64,000 nucleotides of DNA from Afipia massiliensis. Its GTDB lineage: Bacteria > Pseudomonadota > Alphaproteobacteria > Rhizobiales > Xanthobacteraceae. The DNA is taken from NCBI RefSeq assembly GCF_001006325.2, contig NZ_LBIA02000001.1:1799501-1863500 (forward strand). Reading direction: 5' to 3'. A program made the translations under genes and the position numbers. Numbering within the stretch: position 1 is the first letter of the stretch; every line of letters begins with the position of its first letter. The notes under the pieces are model-generated. The model had not been told where the DNA came from. It made no database searches and saw nothing but the letters and a program-made list of their open reading frames with translations. This document shows positions 57,008 through 64,000 of this stretch, one piece after another.

Positions 57008-57894
57008 ACTGATCCCCGCACGAGATGCAGATGCTCCGGTCCGGCCTTCGGGTCGGAGAGGCCGAAGCGGCGGCCATGCTGCAGGGAGGGAATACTTTTG
57101 CGGACCGCCAGGACTTTCGCCGGATCGATCTTCGCCAGCACCACGCCGGGCTCGACGCCGCCTTCGGCGAGGATTTCGCCCCATGGATCGACGATCAGCG
57201 AATGGCCGTAGGTCTCGCGGCCGCTTTCGTGCTTGCCGGCCTGCGCGGCCGCGAAGATGAAGCAGCCGTTCTCGATGGCGCGGGCACGCAAGAGCGTGCT
57301 CCAGTGGGCCTCGCCGGTCCTGACCGTGAACGCGGACGGCACCGTGATGAACGACGCGCCGGCTTCGGCGAGCGCACGATAGAGCGCTGGAAAGCGCACG
57401 TCGTAGCAGATCGTCAGTCCAATGCGGCCCCACGGCAGATCGGAGATGACGGCGGTTTCGCCCGGCTGATAGTTGGCGGACTCGCGGTAGCTCTCGCCGC
57501 CGTCGAGTTCGATGTCGAACATGTGGATCTTGTCGTAGCTGGCAAGAATGTTGCCGTCCGGCGCAATCAGGAACGAACGATTGGCCGCGCGCTCGGGATT
57601 GGCGCGCACCGCGAGCGAACCGATGTGCAGGTAGATTTTCAGCTCGCGCGCCAGCTCGCGATAGGCCTTGAGCGAACGGTCGTCTTCTTCACTCGCGAGC
57701 AACTCAAACAGCGCCTTGCGGTTCTGCTGAATTATGTTGGAGACCTCGGGCGTCTGGACGTAGTTCGCGCCATTGTCCTTCGCCTCGCGGATCAGCGCGA
57801 TGCCCTGGGCGAGACTCGTTTCCGGCAGCATGGCGGTGCGCATCTGCACCATCGCTGCGGTGAAGGGAGCGCCGGTTTCAATGCTGGCTGTCAT
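57004..57894 (-). CDS. carbon-nitrogen hydrolase (nitrilase superfamily, Nit-type)
   Basis: A 296-residue nitrilase-superfamily amidase. The triad is visible: Glu in VQTPEVSN, Lys in ASYDKIHMFDIEL and Cys in GLTICYDVRFPALYR. GHSLIVDPWGEILAEGG is the typical C-terminal strand. It matches the Nit1/Nit2-like omega-amidase/deaminated glutathione amidase branch. Its start overlaps the grxC stop (ATGA), and its stop the DUF1178 start, so three genes are coupled. A glutathione-repair function is inferred from the grxC context, not shown. Confidence 0.9.
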   Translation of the reverse strand: MTASIETGAPFTAAMVQMRTAMLPETSLAQGIALIREAKDNGANYVQTPEVSNIIQQNRKALFELLASEEDDRSLKAYRELARELKIYLHIGSLAVRANPERAANRSFLIAPDGNILASYDKIHMFDIELDGGESYRESANYQPGETAVISDLPWGRIGLTICYDVRFPALYRALAEAGASFITVPSAFTVRTGEAHWSTLLRARAIENGCFIFAAAQAGKHESGRETYGHSLIVDPWGEILAEGGVEPGVVLAKIDPAKVLAVRKSIPSLQHGRRFGLSDPKAGPEHLHLVRGSV

Positions 57895-58166
57895 GACGAG
57901 ACCTTCTGACCGGCGAGCAGGCCGTCGAGCCTGCCTTCGCGATCGAGCGCGTAGAGATCGTCGCAGCCGCCGACGTGCGTCTTGTCGATGAAGATTTGCG
58001 GAAACGTCGCGCCGCCCTTCGAACGCTGAACCATCTCCGCGCGCCAGTTCGGATCGACCGCGACATCGAATTCGGTAAAGGCCGCGCTCTTGCGCGTCAG
58101 CAGCGATTTGGCAGCGCTGCAGTAGCCGCATCCGGGACGGGTGTAGATCTCGATATGTGCAGCCAT
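57891..58166 (-). CDS. grxC: glutaredoxin 3
   Basis: A 91-residue dithiol glutaredoxin. The active site is RPGCGYCSAAKSLL (Cys13 and Cys16), TFPQIFIDKTHVGGCDDL holds the cis-Pro (TFP) and the glutathione-binding GG-D motif. It reduces protein and glutathione disulfides. Its stop overlaps the nitrilase start. It sits 52 bases downstream of comF on the same strand, so the four genes may be one transcript. Confidence 0.95.
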   Translation of the reverse strand: MAAHIEIYTRPGCGYCSAAKSLLTRKSAAFTEFDVAVDPNWRAEMVQRSKGGATFPQIFIDKTHVGGCDDLYALDREGRLDGLLAGQKVSS

Positions 58167-58218
58167 GACTTGCCTTTACGAATGGGAAGAACCCAAAACG
58201 AACGGGGAAGAACCTAAA

Positions 58219-59052
58219 TTATATGGGGGCCTGAAGTGTGTCCACAACCCGCGAGAACACCAGCACATCCACCGACGCAGCCCTGGCCCGCAACAATGCG
58301 CGTGCGCAGGCGTCAACTGTCGCGCCGGAGGTCAAAACGTCGTCAATCAGCACGATCCGGCGGCCCTGCACGATGGATTTGTTCTCCGGCGGGACCTTGA
58401 ACGCGCCCTGCACATTGAGCGCCCGATCCGCTCTGGAGAGACCGACCTGTTGCAGTGTCGGCCGCACGCGATGAAGGGCGTTGCCGATCACCGGCAGATT
58501 CGCGGATTTGCCCATCACACTCGCCAGCGCGCCGGACTGGTTGTAGCGGCGACTCCAGCCGCGCCGCCAGTGCAGCGGTACCGGTATCAGCGCATCAGCC
58601 TCGCCGAGAAGTTCCTGACCGGCACGGACCATCCAGCGGCCCATGGTGGGCGCGAGATCGCTGCGGTCCTGATACTTCAGCGCATGGACCATGGTGCGCG
58701 CCACCTCGTCGTAACGGACGGCGGCGCGGGCGCGCTGATAGGCTGGCGGATCGGCGATGGCCTGCATCGACAACAGACCCGGTCCCGGATCGTAGACGAA
58801 GGGAATGCCCAGCCGCGCGCAGAACGGCGGCGCGATGAACGACAGTTTCGCCCAGCATGTCGCACAGACGCCTTCACCGGCGACCGGCTCGCGGCAGGAG
58901 ACGCAAAGCGTCGGCAAGGCGATGTCGAGGGCAAGGCGCGGCAGCGAGGCGAGGGCGGAGCTGCAGGCCCGGAGCGCGCCAAAAAACGGTTGACGCAACC
59001 GGCTGCGCAACCGGCCTGAAGGATGTGACGATGCCTGATCGAGCCCCGACAT
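58219..59052 (-). CDS. comF: ComF family phosphoribosyltransferase-like protein
   Basis: A 277-residue ComF-type protein. A zinc-finger part comes first (PTLCVSCREPVAGEGVCATCW), then the phosphoribosyltransferase fold, with the PRPP loop VLIDDVLTSGATVDACA and YDEVARTMVHALKYQDRSDL. ComF is needed for DNA uptake in naturally competent bacteria, but homologues are widespread and the role here is unknown. The gene is the first of the comF-grxC-nitrilase-DUF1178 series. Confidence 0.88.
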   Translation of the reverse strand: MSGLDQASSHPSGRLRSRLRQPFFGALRACSSALASLPRLALDIALPTLCVSCREPVAGEGVCATCWAKLSFIAPPFCARLGIPFVYDPGPGLLSMQAIADPPAYQRARAAVRYDEVARTMVHALKYQDRSDLAPTMGRWMVRAGQELLGEADALIPVPLHWRRGWSRRYNQSGALASVMGKSANLPVIGNALHRVRPTLQQVGLSRADRALNVQGAFKVPPENKSIVQGRRIVLIDDVLTSGATVDACARALLRARAASVDVLVFSRVVDTLQAPI

Positions 59053-59357
59053 ATTTTTCCTTGTCCCGGAAGACTAGAGTCAAATTCACGAATATTGAAG
59101 CGGGGAGCGGTGAGTTTTTGTTGACCTCTCCCGTGGGGAGAGGTCGGATCGCTCTTGCGATCCGGGTGAGGGGTACGCTCTCACGATAGATTCTACGCCC
59201 TCACCCCAGCCCTCTCCCCACGGGAGAGGGAGTTCAATCGCACGTGCGGCGAAGCAAGCGGTTCAATTGAAGGGGATCACTCTCTAGGCATCCGCCGGAC
59301 TCAAGCGGGTGTGCTTAAGGAATTGCCAGACCAGTCTTTGAGGGCGTACCTACGGCC
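59053..59357. other. intergenic region with palindromic repeat
   Basis: A 305-base gap between the divergent comF and NDUFAF5-like genes. Its middle is the palindromic repeat at 59125-59230. I see no gene. Confidence 0.5.
59125..59230. repeat. palindromic repeat with CCTCTCCC arms
   Basis: A 106-base element. The left arm contains CCTCTCCCGTGGGGAGAGG and GGGTGAGGGG, the right arm CCCTCACCCCAGCCCTCTCC ending CGGGAGAGGG, so the ends can pair across about 30 bases. It is a dispersed intergenic repeat type. Confidence 0.75.
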
Positions 59358-60218
59358 ATGACCTCGTCCCCGACCGATACGCCGCCCCGCCTGTTTGATC
59401 GCGCTGTATTGCGTGCCCGGCAGAGCCGCGCGTTGCGGCAGGGCTCTGCGTCCTTCCTGCTCGATCGCGTGGCGGAGGACATGGCGGAACGGCAACAGGC
59501 CGTGCTTCGTGAGTTTTCAGCAGGCATCGATCTCGGCACGCCGGGAGATCAGGTGCGCGCCGCGCTCATGGGAAGCGTCGGACAATTGCATGCGGTGGCG
59601 TTGCCGATTTCCGATAGCGAGCCGTTAGCGCTGATACCGGCCTCCATCGATCTTGCGGTCTCCGCACTGGCGCTGCAGTTCGTCAATGACCTGCCGGGAG
59701 TTCTCGCGCAAATCCGCCGCGCCCTGAAGCCGGACGGGTTGTTTCTCGCGGCGATGATCGGCGGTGAAACGCTGACCGAACTGCGGCAGTCGTTTGCTGC
59801 GGCGGAATCCGAGGTTGAAGGCGGCGTGTCGCCGCGGGTGGCGCCGTTCGCGGACCTGCGTGATCTCGGCGCGCTGCTGCAACGTGCGGGCTTCGCGTTG
59901 CCGGTGACCGATGTGGATCGCATCGTCGTGCGTTACGACAACGCGTTCGCGCTGATGCAGGATCTGCGGCGGATGGGCGCGACCAATATCCTGAACGAAC
60001 GCCGCCGCACGCCGTCGCGCCGCGCCACGTTTCTCAAGATGGCGCAGGTCTATGCTGAGCGCTTTTCCGATCCGGACGGGCGCATCCGCGCGACGTTCGA
60101 TATCGTCTGGCTGTCGGGATGGGCGCCGCACGAAAGCCAGCAGAAGCCGCTGAAGCCCGGTTCGGCGAAAATGTCGCTGGCGGACGCGGTGAACAAGGCG
60201 CGGGAGCCGAAAACGTGA
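59358..60218 (+). CDS. NDUFAF5-like SAM-fold protein (complex I assembly family)
   Basis: A 286-residue protein that matches the NDUFAF5/BioC-like family over its length: SASFLLDRVAEDMAERQQAV, QFVNDLPGVLAQIRRALKPD, GLFLAAMIGGETLTELRQSF, EGGVSPRVAPFADLRDLGAL, MGATNILNERRR, and IVWLSGWAPHESQQKPLKPG. Human NDUFAF5 hydroxylates an arginine of complex I subunit NDUFS7. The SAM-binding motif I reads GIDLGTPGDQVRAAL, without the usual GxGxG, so methyl transfer is doubtful and hydroxylase or assembly function is plausible. Confidence 0.83.
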   Translation: MTSSPTDTPPRLFDRAVLRARQSRALRQGSASFLLDRVAEDMAERQQAVLREFSAGIDLGTPGDQVRAALMGSVGQLHAVALPISDSEPLALIPASIDLAVSALALQFVNDLPGVLAQIRRALKPDGLFLAAMIGGETLTELRQSFAAAESEVEGGVSPRVAPFADLRDLGALLQRAGFALPVTDVDRIVVRYDNAFALMQDLRRMGATNILNERRRTPSRRATFLKMAQVYAERFSDPDGRIRATFDIVWLSGWAPHESQQKPLKPGSAKMSLADAVNKAREPKT

Positions 60219-60266
60219 TGCCTGGCCGTGCGCGATCTCCCTCCACGTCGTCCCGGTCTCTCTCCG

Positions 60267-60387
60267 GTCGTCCCCGCGAAAGCGGGGACCCATACGCCCT
60301 GAGTTATCGATCTTGCGCTGATGTTCGTCCGGCTCTTTGTCACCACAACGTTCGGTGGTTATGGGTCCCCGCTTTCGCGGGGACGAC
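60267..60387. repeat. perfect 28-bp inverted repeat element
   Basis: Two perfectly complementary 28-base arms (60267-60294 and 60360-60387), starting GTCGTCCCCGCGAAAGCG on the left, enclose a 65-base spacer. Each arm is itself a hairpin (CCCCGC GAAA GCGGGG). Confidence 0.9.
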
Positions 60388-60524
60388 ATCGTGGGTGTGA
60401 TGAGCATCTCGCATTATTTTCCAGATTCAGTTGTCAAACAGCCACTTGCGTTCAGCCACGCATCATCGTTCTCGCGCCACGCGCGAGGTGCGCTTTGAGT
60501 TCTGCCCCTTCAACGATGAGGGGC

Positions 60525-60621
60525 ATGGAGCGCCGCGAGGCGCACCTTGTCTTGTTTCGCTTCCGGCATCGCTTGCGAGGCGATGATGTGTCCGGAAGCG
60601 CATCGCCTTGCGGCGCTCCAT
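60525..60621. repeat. inverted repeat element with ATGGAGCGCCGC ends
   Basis: 18-base arms (60525-60542 and 60604-60621; ATGGAGCGCCGCGAGGCG versus its complement with one mismatch) flank a further internal inverted repeat (CTTCCGG / CCGGAAG). Confidence 0.75.
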
Positions 60622-60954
60622 TGCGGCGATTTTTGGCGAGGGGACCGTACTTCCGGGTGGGGACGGGGGAGCGTATCGACCCCTGATCCGGCCGGCTTTC
60701 GCCGCCTTCATCCTCGCCTCGTCCAGCCGCGAACGGCAGAGCCACGTAGTTGGCCCGGACGGTGACCCCAGCCTCCCGGACGACGTGTGTGCGAAACACG
60801 CGCGCAGGCGCCGCATCCTGTTCCGCTTCAAAGCGCCCTCGAGAAGCGCCCCTCGCGAACAGGACACGCCGAACATAAGAGAGCTTCAGAGTGCGGGGAT
60901 TGCTATCCCCATCACGAAATGTTGCAGGAGCCGTAGCCCGGATGAGCTATCCGC

Positions 60955-61065
60955 CGTCATTCCGGGGCGCGCGTCTTCGCGCGAGCCCGGAATCCATCAC
61001 AAGATTATTGAGTCCCTCGCAGCATGGATTCCGGACCTGCGCCAAGGGCGCATCCCGGAATGACG
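60955..61065. repeat. palindromic repeat with CGTCATTCCGGG arms
   Basis: The left arm 60955-60997 (CGTCATTCCGGGGCGCG... to ...CGGAATCCAT) pairs imperfectly with 61023-61065 (CATGGATTCCGG... to ...CCGGAATGACG). Confidence 0.8.
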
Positions 61066-61087
61066 AGCAATAACTGCATTGTGCCGG

Positions 61088-61117
61088 CTGGATTGCTTCG
61101 CTTCGCTCGCAATGACG
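61088..61117. repeat. REP half-site, same as 8279-8307
   Basis: CTGGATTGCTTCGCTTCGCT and the following CGCAATGACG match the right arm of the repeat at 8279-8307 with one substitution. The partner arm is absent, so this is a solitary half-site. Confidence 0.8.
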
Positions 61118-61131
61118 GGATCGCCGTCACA

Positions 61132-61536
61132 CTACAACAGCAGATCCGTCAGATGCGCGATCAGCGGAATGTCCGCAGGCGGCATCGGATAATCGCGCAG
61201 CTTGTTGGCGCGCACCCATGCGAGTTGCTGGCCCTCGTGCGGCGTGACGGTGCCTTGCCACTTCCTGCAAATGTAGAGCGGCATCAGCAGATGAAAGCTG
61301 TCATAGCCGTGGCTGGTGAAGGTCAGCGGCGCCAAACACGGCTCTTCCACCGTGATGCCCAGCTCTTCGTGCAGTTCGCGGATCAATGCCGGTTCGGGCC
61401 GCTCGCCGGGCTCCAGCTTGCCGCCGGGAAATTCCCACAGCCCCGCGAGCGTCTTGCCTTCGGGCCGCTGCGCGATCAGGACGCGGTTGTCCGCATCGAT
61501 CAGCGCGCAGGCGACGACGAGGGTGAGCTTGATCAC
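61132..61536 (-). CDS. nudix hydrolase, MutT-like (8-oxo-dGTP diphosphatase type)
   Basis: A 134-residue nudix protein. It begins [20 protein letters not shown] and carries the nudix box [20 protein letters not shown] followed by ELGI, complete with the Glu ligands. [19 protein letters not shown] and [20 protein letters not shown] match MutT rather than other nudix families, pointing to cleansing of oxidised dGTP. The start is a GTG that overlaps the argJ stop (GTGA), so it is translationally coupled to argJ. Confidence 0.87.
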   Translation of the reverse strand: MIKLTLVVACALIDADNRVLIAQRPEGKTLAGLWEFPGGKLEPGERPEPALIRELHEELGITVEEPCLAPLTFTSHGYDSFHLLMPLYICRKWQGTVTPHEGQQLAWVRANKLRDYPMPPADIPLIAHLTDLLL

Positions 61537-62774
61537 GAGCGATAGTCGCCGTTGATCGCGACATATTCCTTGGTGAGGTCGCAGGTCAGCACGCGGTCGC
61601 GGCCTTTGCCAAGACCAAGCCCGACCTTGATCTGGATTTTCGGCTGCTTCATCAGCGCGGAGACTTCCTTCTCGTCATAGGACGGATCGCGCGCGCCCTT
61701 GCTGGCGACGCGAATGCCGTTGAACGCGATCGAGAGCTTGTCGCGGTTGGCGGGCTCGCCCGCCTTGCCGACCGCCATCACCACGCGGCCCCAGTTGGCG
61801 TCCTCGCCTGCGATCGCGGTTTTCACCAGCGGCGAATTGGCGATCGACATCGCGATTTTCCGTGCGGACGTTTTCGAGGTCGCGCCTTCGACCACGACTT
61901 CGACCAGCTTGCGCGCGCCTTCGCCGTCGCGGGCGACCTGTTCGGCCAGATCGGCCAGCACGGCGTGAAACGCCTTGGTGAAAGCCTTCAACTGCGGATC
62001 GCTGGCGCGCTTGATCGCCGGTGCGCCGCGGGCGGCTGCCGCCCCGGTGGCGAACGCCAGCAGCGTGTCCGAGGTCGAGGTGTCACCGTCGATGGTCACG
62101 GCGTTGAACGTGTCCTCGACCCCCGTTTTGAGCAGCGATTGCAGCACCGCCGCCGACAGCGGCGCGTCGGTGAACACGAACGCCAGCATCGTCGCCATGT
62201 CCGGCGCGATCATGCCGGCGCCCTTGGCCATGCCGTTGATGGTGACCCTGGTCTTGCCGAGCTTGACGGTGGCGGTCGCGACCTTCGGAAAGGTATCGGT
62301 GGTCATGATCGCGCGCGCGGCGTCGTCCCATCCCTCGGGCACCGCGGCCTTTGCGAGATCGTCGAGCACGCCGTTGAACTTGGTCCCGTCGAGCGGCTCG
62401 CCGATTACGCCGGTGGACGCCAGAAAGATTTTTGCTGCGGTGGTGTCAGCGGCCTTGGCGGCGATCGAGGCGGTCAGCGTCGTCGCCTGCTTGCCTGTTT
62501 TCCCGGTGAAGGCATTGGCGTTGCCGGAATTGACCACAAGGGCGCGCGCCTCGCCGCCCTTCAGCTTGGCGCGGCACCAGTCCACCGCTGCGCTCGGGCA
62601 TTTCGATTTGGTGAAGACGCCCGCAACCGTGGTGCCCTTGTCGAACAGCGCCAGCAGCACATCGGTGCGGTTCTTGTAGCGGATGCCGGCGGCCGCCGTC
62701 GCAAGGCGAACGCCGTCAATGTTCGGCATCTCGGGGACGTTGGTGGGGGCGAGCGGGGAGACGGCGGTGGACAT
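61533..62774 (-). CDS. argJ: bifunctional glutamate N-acetyltransferase/ornithine acetyltransferase
   Basis: A 413-residue ArgJ that transfers acetyl between N-acetylornithine and glutamate in the cyclic arginine pathway. It is made as a precursor that cuts itself before a Thr in the segment [20 protein letters not shown] (Ala-Thr), giving two subunits. [13 protein letters not shown] and [20 protein letters not shown] are conserved. I use ATG 62774 (MSTAVSPL); ATGs at 62834 and 62813 fall inside a palindromic repeat, so the longer N-terminus is not favoured. Confidence 0.95.
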   Translation of the reverse strand: MSTAVSPLAPTNVPEMPNIDGVRLATAAAGIRYKNRTDVLLALFDKGTTVAGVFTKSKCPSAAVDWCRAKLKGGEARALVVNSGNANAFTGKTGKQATTLTASIAAKAADTTAAKIFLASTGVIGEPLDGTKFNGVLDDLAKAAVPEGWDDAARAIMTTDTFPKVATATVKLGKTRVTINGMAKGAGMIAPDMATMLAFVFTDAPLSAAVLQSLLKTGVEDTFNAVTIDGDTSTSDTLLAFATGAAAARGAPAIKRASDPQLKAFTKAFHAVLADLAEQVARDGEGARKLVEVVVEGATSKTSARKIAMSIANSPLVKTAIAGEDANWGRVVMAVGKAGEPANRDKLSIAFNGIRVASKGARDPSYDEKEVSALMKQPKIQIKVGLGLGKGRDRVLTCDLTKEYVAINGDYRS

Positions 62775-62807
62775 GGGATCGGGTGCCTTGGATCGAGGAT
62801 TGTCAGT

Positions 62808-62902
62808 CGTCATGGCCGGATTTATTCCGGCCATCCACGTCTTACTTCCTTGTCGATGAAGGCCCTAAGACGTAGATGCCCGGGACAAGCCCGGGCATGA
62901 CG
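62808..62902. repeat. palindromic repeat with CGTCATGGCCGG arms
   Basis: A 95-base element between argJ and the parvulin gene. The arms are 62808-62844 and 62866-62902 (CGTCATGGCCGG... to TAAGACG... to ...GGGCATGACG) and pair imperfectly. It covers in-frame upstream ATGs of argJ. Confidence 0.8.
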
Positions 62903-62934
62903 TCAAACTACTGAAGTCTGTTTGCGAAGTCGAT

Positions 62935-63894
62935 TTACTTCTTCGCTGGCGGCGCCTTGGCTGCCGGGGCGGCCTTTGCGTCCGGCGTTGCTGCCGGAGC
63001 AGCCGGGTCTGCCGGCTTGTCGAGGCGCTCGACCTTGGCTTCGGTCCGCAGCTTGGTGACGTAATCGGCCTGCGCCTTGCGCACCACGAAGGTCGAGATC
63101 TGGCCCTTCACCTGCTCGAAGTCCGGCGGCTTGCGGTCGCGCTTTTCCTCGACCTTGATGACGTGCCAGCCGAACTGCGACTTCACGGGGTCCGAGAGTT
63201 TCCCCGGTTCGAGCGCGAAGGCCACGGCCGAGAATTCCGGGACCATCTGTTCCTTGGTGAAGAAGCCGAGATCGCCGCCATCGGCCGCGCCCGGATCTTT
63301 CGACTTTTCCTTTGCGACCTTGGCGAAGTCCGCGCCCTTTTCGAGCTCGGCCTTGATCGCCTTTGCCTCTTCCTCGGTGGGAACGAGGATGTGCCGGGCG
63401 CGAACTTCCTTTTCGCCCGACACCTGCTTGGTCGCGTCCTCATAGACCTTCTTCATGGCGTCGTCGGTGATCGCGGCCTTGCCCTCGGTCGCGAGCAGGC
63501 TGTCCATCAGGAGGCGGTCGCGGGCGAAGCTCATCTTCTGTTTGAAGTCCGGCGTGTCGCCGACCTTCTTGGCTTCGGCGGCCTTGGCGACGATCTTCAT
63601 ATCGATCAGGAACGCGATCAGATTCTCGCGGCGGGTCGATGGATCCATCTGCTGGAGGCTGGGTCCCAGCTCTTCTTCGGCCACGGTCAGGTCACTCTGG
63701 CGGATTTCGGCGCCGTTAACCTTTGCGATCACCGGATTCGCATCCTGCGCGTGAAGCGGCTGGCCGATTGCCATCACAACCGTGAGACAAGCTGCCGCGG
63801 CGGTCGTCATAAGTCCAAATCTCAGTCCGAGTCCCAGTCCAGGTCGCACGCCCAGTCCGCGAAGAGGGGCCGTGCGGTTTGGAGAAACGGTCAT
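62935..63894 (-). CDS. parvulin-type peptidylprolyl isomerase
   Basis: A 319-residue exported PPIase. A signal peptide (GLMTTAAAACLTVVMAIGQP, cleaved near LHAQ) follows an N-terminal repeat-like PGLGLGLRFG run. A SurA/PrsA-like N-domain with VNGAEIRQSDLTVAEEELGP precedes the parvulin domain: ARHILVPTEEEAKAIKAELE, GADFAKVAKEKSKDPGAADG, GDLGFFTKEQMVPEFSAVAF, and FGWHVIKVEEKR. A Pro/Ala/Lys tail ends the protein. It would assist outer-membrane protein folding in the periplasm. The start is the ATG at 63894; the first 28 residues before the hydrophobic core may be removed. Confidence 0.92.
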   Translation of the reverse strand: MTVSPNRTAPLRGLGVRPGLGLGLRFGLMTTAAAACLTVVMAIGQPLHAQDANPVIAKVNGAEIRQSDLTVAEEELGPSLQQMDPSTRRENLIAFLIDMKIVAKAAEAKKVGDTPDFKQKMSFARDRLLMDSLLATEGKAAITDDAMKKVYEDATKQVSGEKEVRARHILVPTEEEAKAIKAELEKGADFAKVAKEKSKDPGAADGGDLGFFTKEQMVPEFSAVAFALEPGKLSDPVKSQFGWHVIKVEEKRDRKPPDFEQVKGQISTFVVRKAQADYVTKLRTEAKVERLDKPADPAAPAATPDAKAAPAAKAPPAKK

Positions 63895-64000
63895 GGAAAA
63901 TCCTTTTTAGGTCAAAGTCTGGTGTCCCGTATCCGGCGGATATCGGATCACTGAGCGGTTCGGGAGGCGGGACACTCGCCCAACCTCCGCCCGGAAGCAA

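Larger units (their letters stand above)
60219..61131. other. repeat-rich intergenic region
   Basis: A 913-base gap with at least four palindromic repeats (60267-60387, 60525-60621, 60955-61065, 61088-61117). Several frames are open on both strands, but their translations look like repeat sequence, with no motif or RBS. I support no gene here. Confidence 0.6.

Noticed and set aside
60452-60876. Two minus-strand frames of 115-137 codons in the repeat-rich gap
   Set aside because: They translate palindromic repeat DNA, have no RBS, and overlap each other in different frames.
63895-64000. Upstream region of the parvulin gene, possibly a promoter for a divergent gene such as secA
   Set aside because: The window ends before any gene can be seen, and no promoter motif is convincing.

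Overview
The window reads as an ordinary stretch of chromosome from a high-GC alphaproteobacterium of the Bradyrhizobium/Rhodopseudomonas/Afipia/Nitrobacter group (Hyphomicrobiales, Nitrobacteraceae). I infer this from three things: a D-tartrate dehydratase that closely resembles the characterised Bradyrhizobium enzyme, alphaproteobacterial gene neighbourhoods (phaR next to phaA-phaB; prmC-prfA-ptsP-lysC; grxC-nitrilase-DUF1178; gloB next to a methyltransferase), and short palindromic intergenic repeats of the kind common in that group. Genus and species cannot be fixed from the sequence alone. I see no rRNA, tRNA, CRISPR array, insertion sequence, prophage or integrase.

Layout. 1-6.6 kb: a small DUF7662 protein, an orphan branched-chain-type solute-binding protein, a secreted Cys-rich protein, a secreted caspase-like/WSC protein, D-tartrate dehydratase and the intracellular PHA depolymerase. 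6.7-15.7 kb: GST-like protein, cupin, NTF2-like protein, MFS transporter, VOC and CMD enzymes, a paired acyl-CoA dehydrogenase operon, an AapJ-like binding protein and an L,D-transpeptidase. 15.7-21.3 kb: cyanide-insensitive-type bd oxidase (cioA-cioB plus a 45-residue DUF2474 microprotein), then glnD. 21.5-24.8 kb: a sulfonate-type ABC transporter (ssuA-C-B) with an OsmC protein. 24.8-37.7 kb: mutS, pcaF, patatin-like lipase, Fur/Zur regulator, EamA transporter, ispG, CPA1 antiporter, DUF1345, ispA, mtgA and rpmF. 37.8-47.9 kb: membrane protein, a GGDEF/EAL protein with a degenerate GGDEF site, the PHA genes phaR, phaA and phaB, two drug/metabolite-type transporters, a DUF985 cupin coupled to gloB, a methyltransferase and a DUF4167 protein with a poly-Asn tract. 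48.3-54.2 kb: lysC, ptsP, prfA and prmC, all on the minus strand. 54.3-63.9 kb: PH-domain protein, ubiG, EamA transporter, DUF1178-nitrilase-grxC, comF, an NDUFAF5-like protein, a repeat-rich 0.9-kb gap, a nudix hydrolase coupled to argJ, and a parvulin PPIase.

Functional themes. Carbon storage is represented by phaA, phaB, phaR and phaZ, but no PHA synthase lies in the window. Respiration and quinone supply are represented by CIO oxidase, UbiG, IspA, IspG and an NDUFAF5-like complex I assembly factor. Nitrogen control is represented by GlnD and PtsP (PTS-Ntr). Thiol and glutathione maintenance is represented by GrxC, a Nit-type amidase, GloB, a GST and OsmC. Many start codons inside long open frames were reassigned on Shine-Dalgarno and family-length grounds, and each case is stated.

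The least routine observations are the caspase-WSC secreted protein, a pair of 76-77-bp CTAG-ended inverted-repeat elements sitting against a methyltransferase start, several unrelated palindromic repeat families packed into 59.1-61.1 kb, the degenerate GGDEF domain, and a terminator-ended intergenic stretch at 5.15-5.35 kb that may be a small RNA. I did not find a convincing undescribed multi-gene system.
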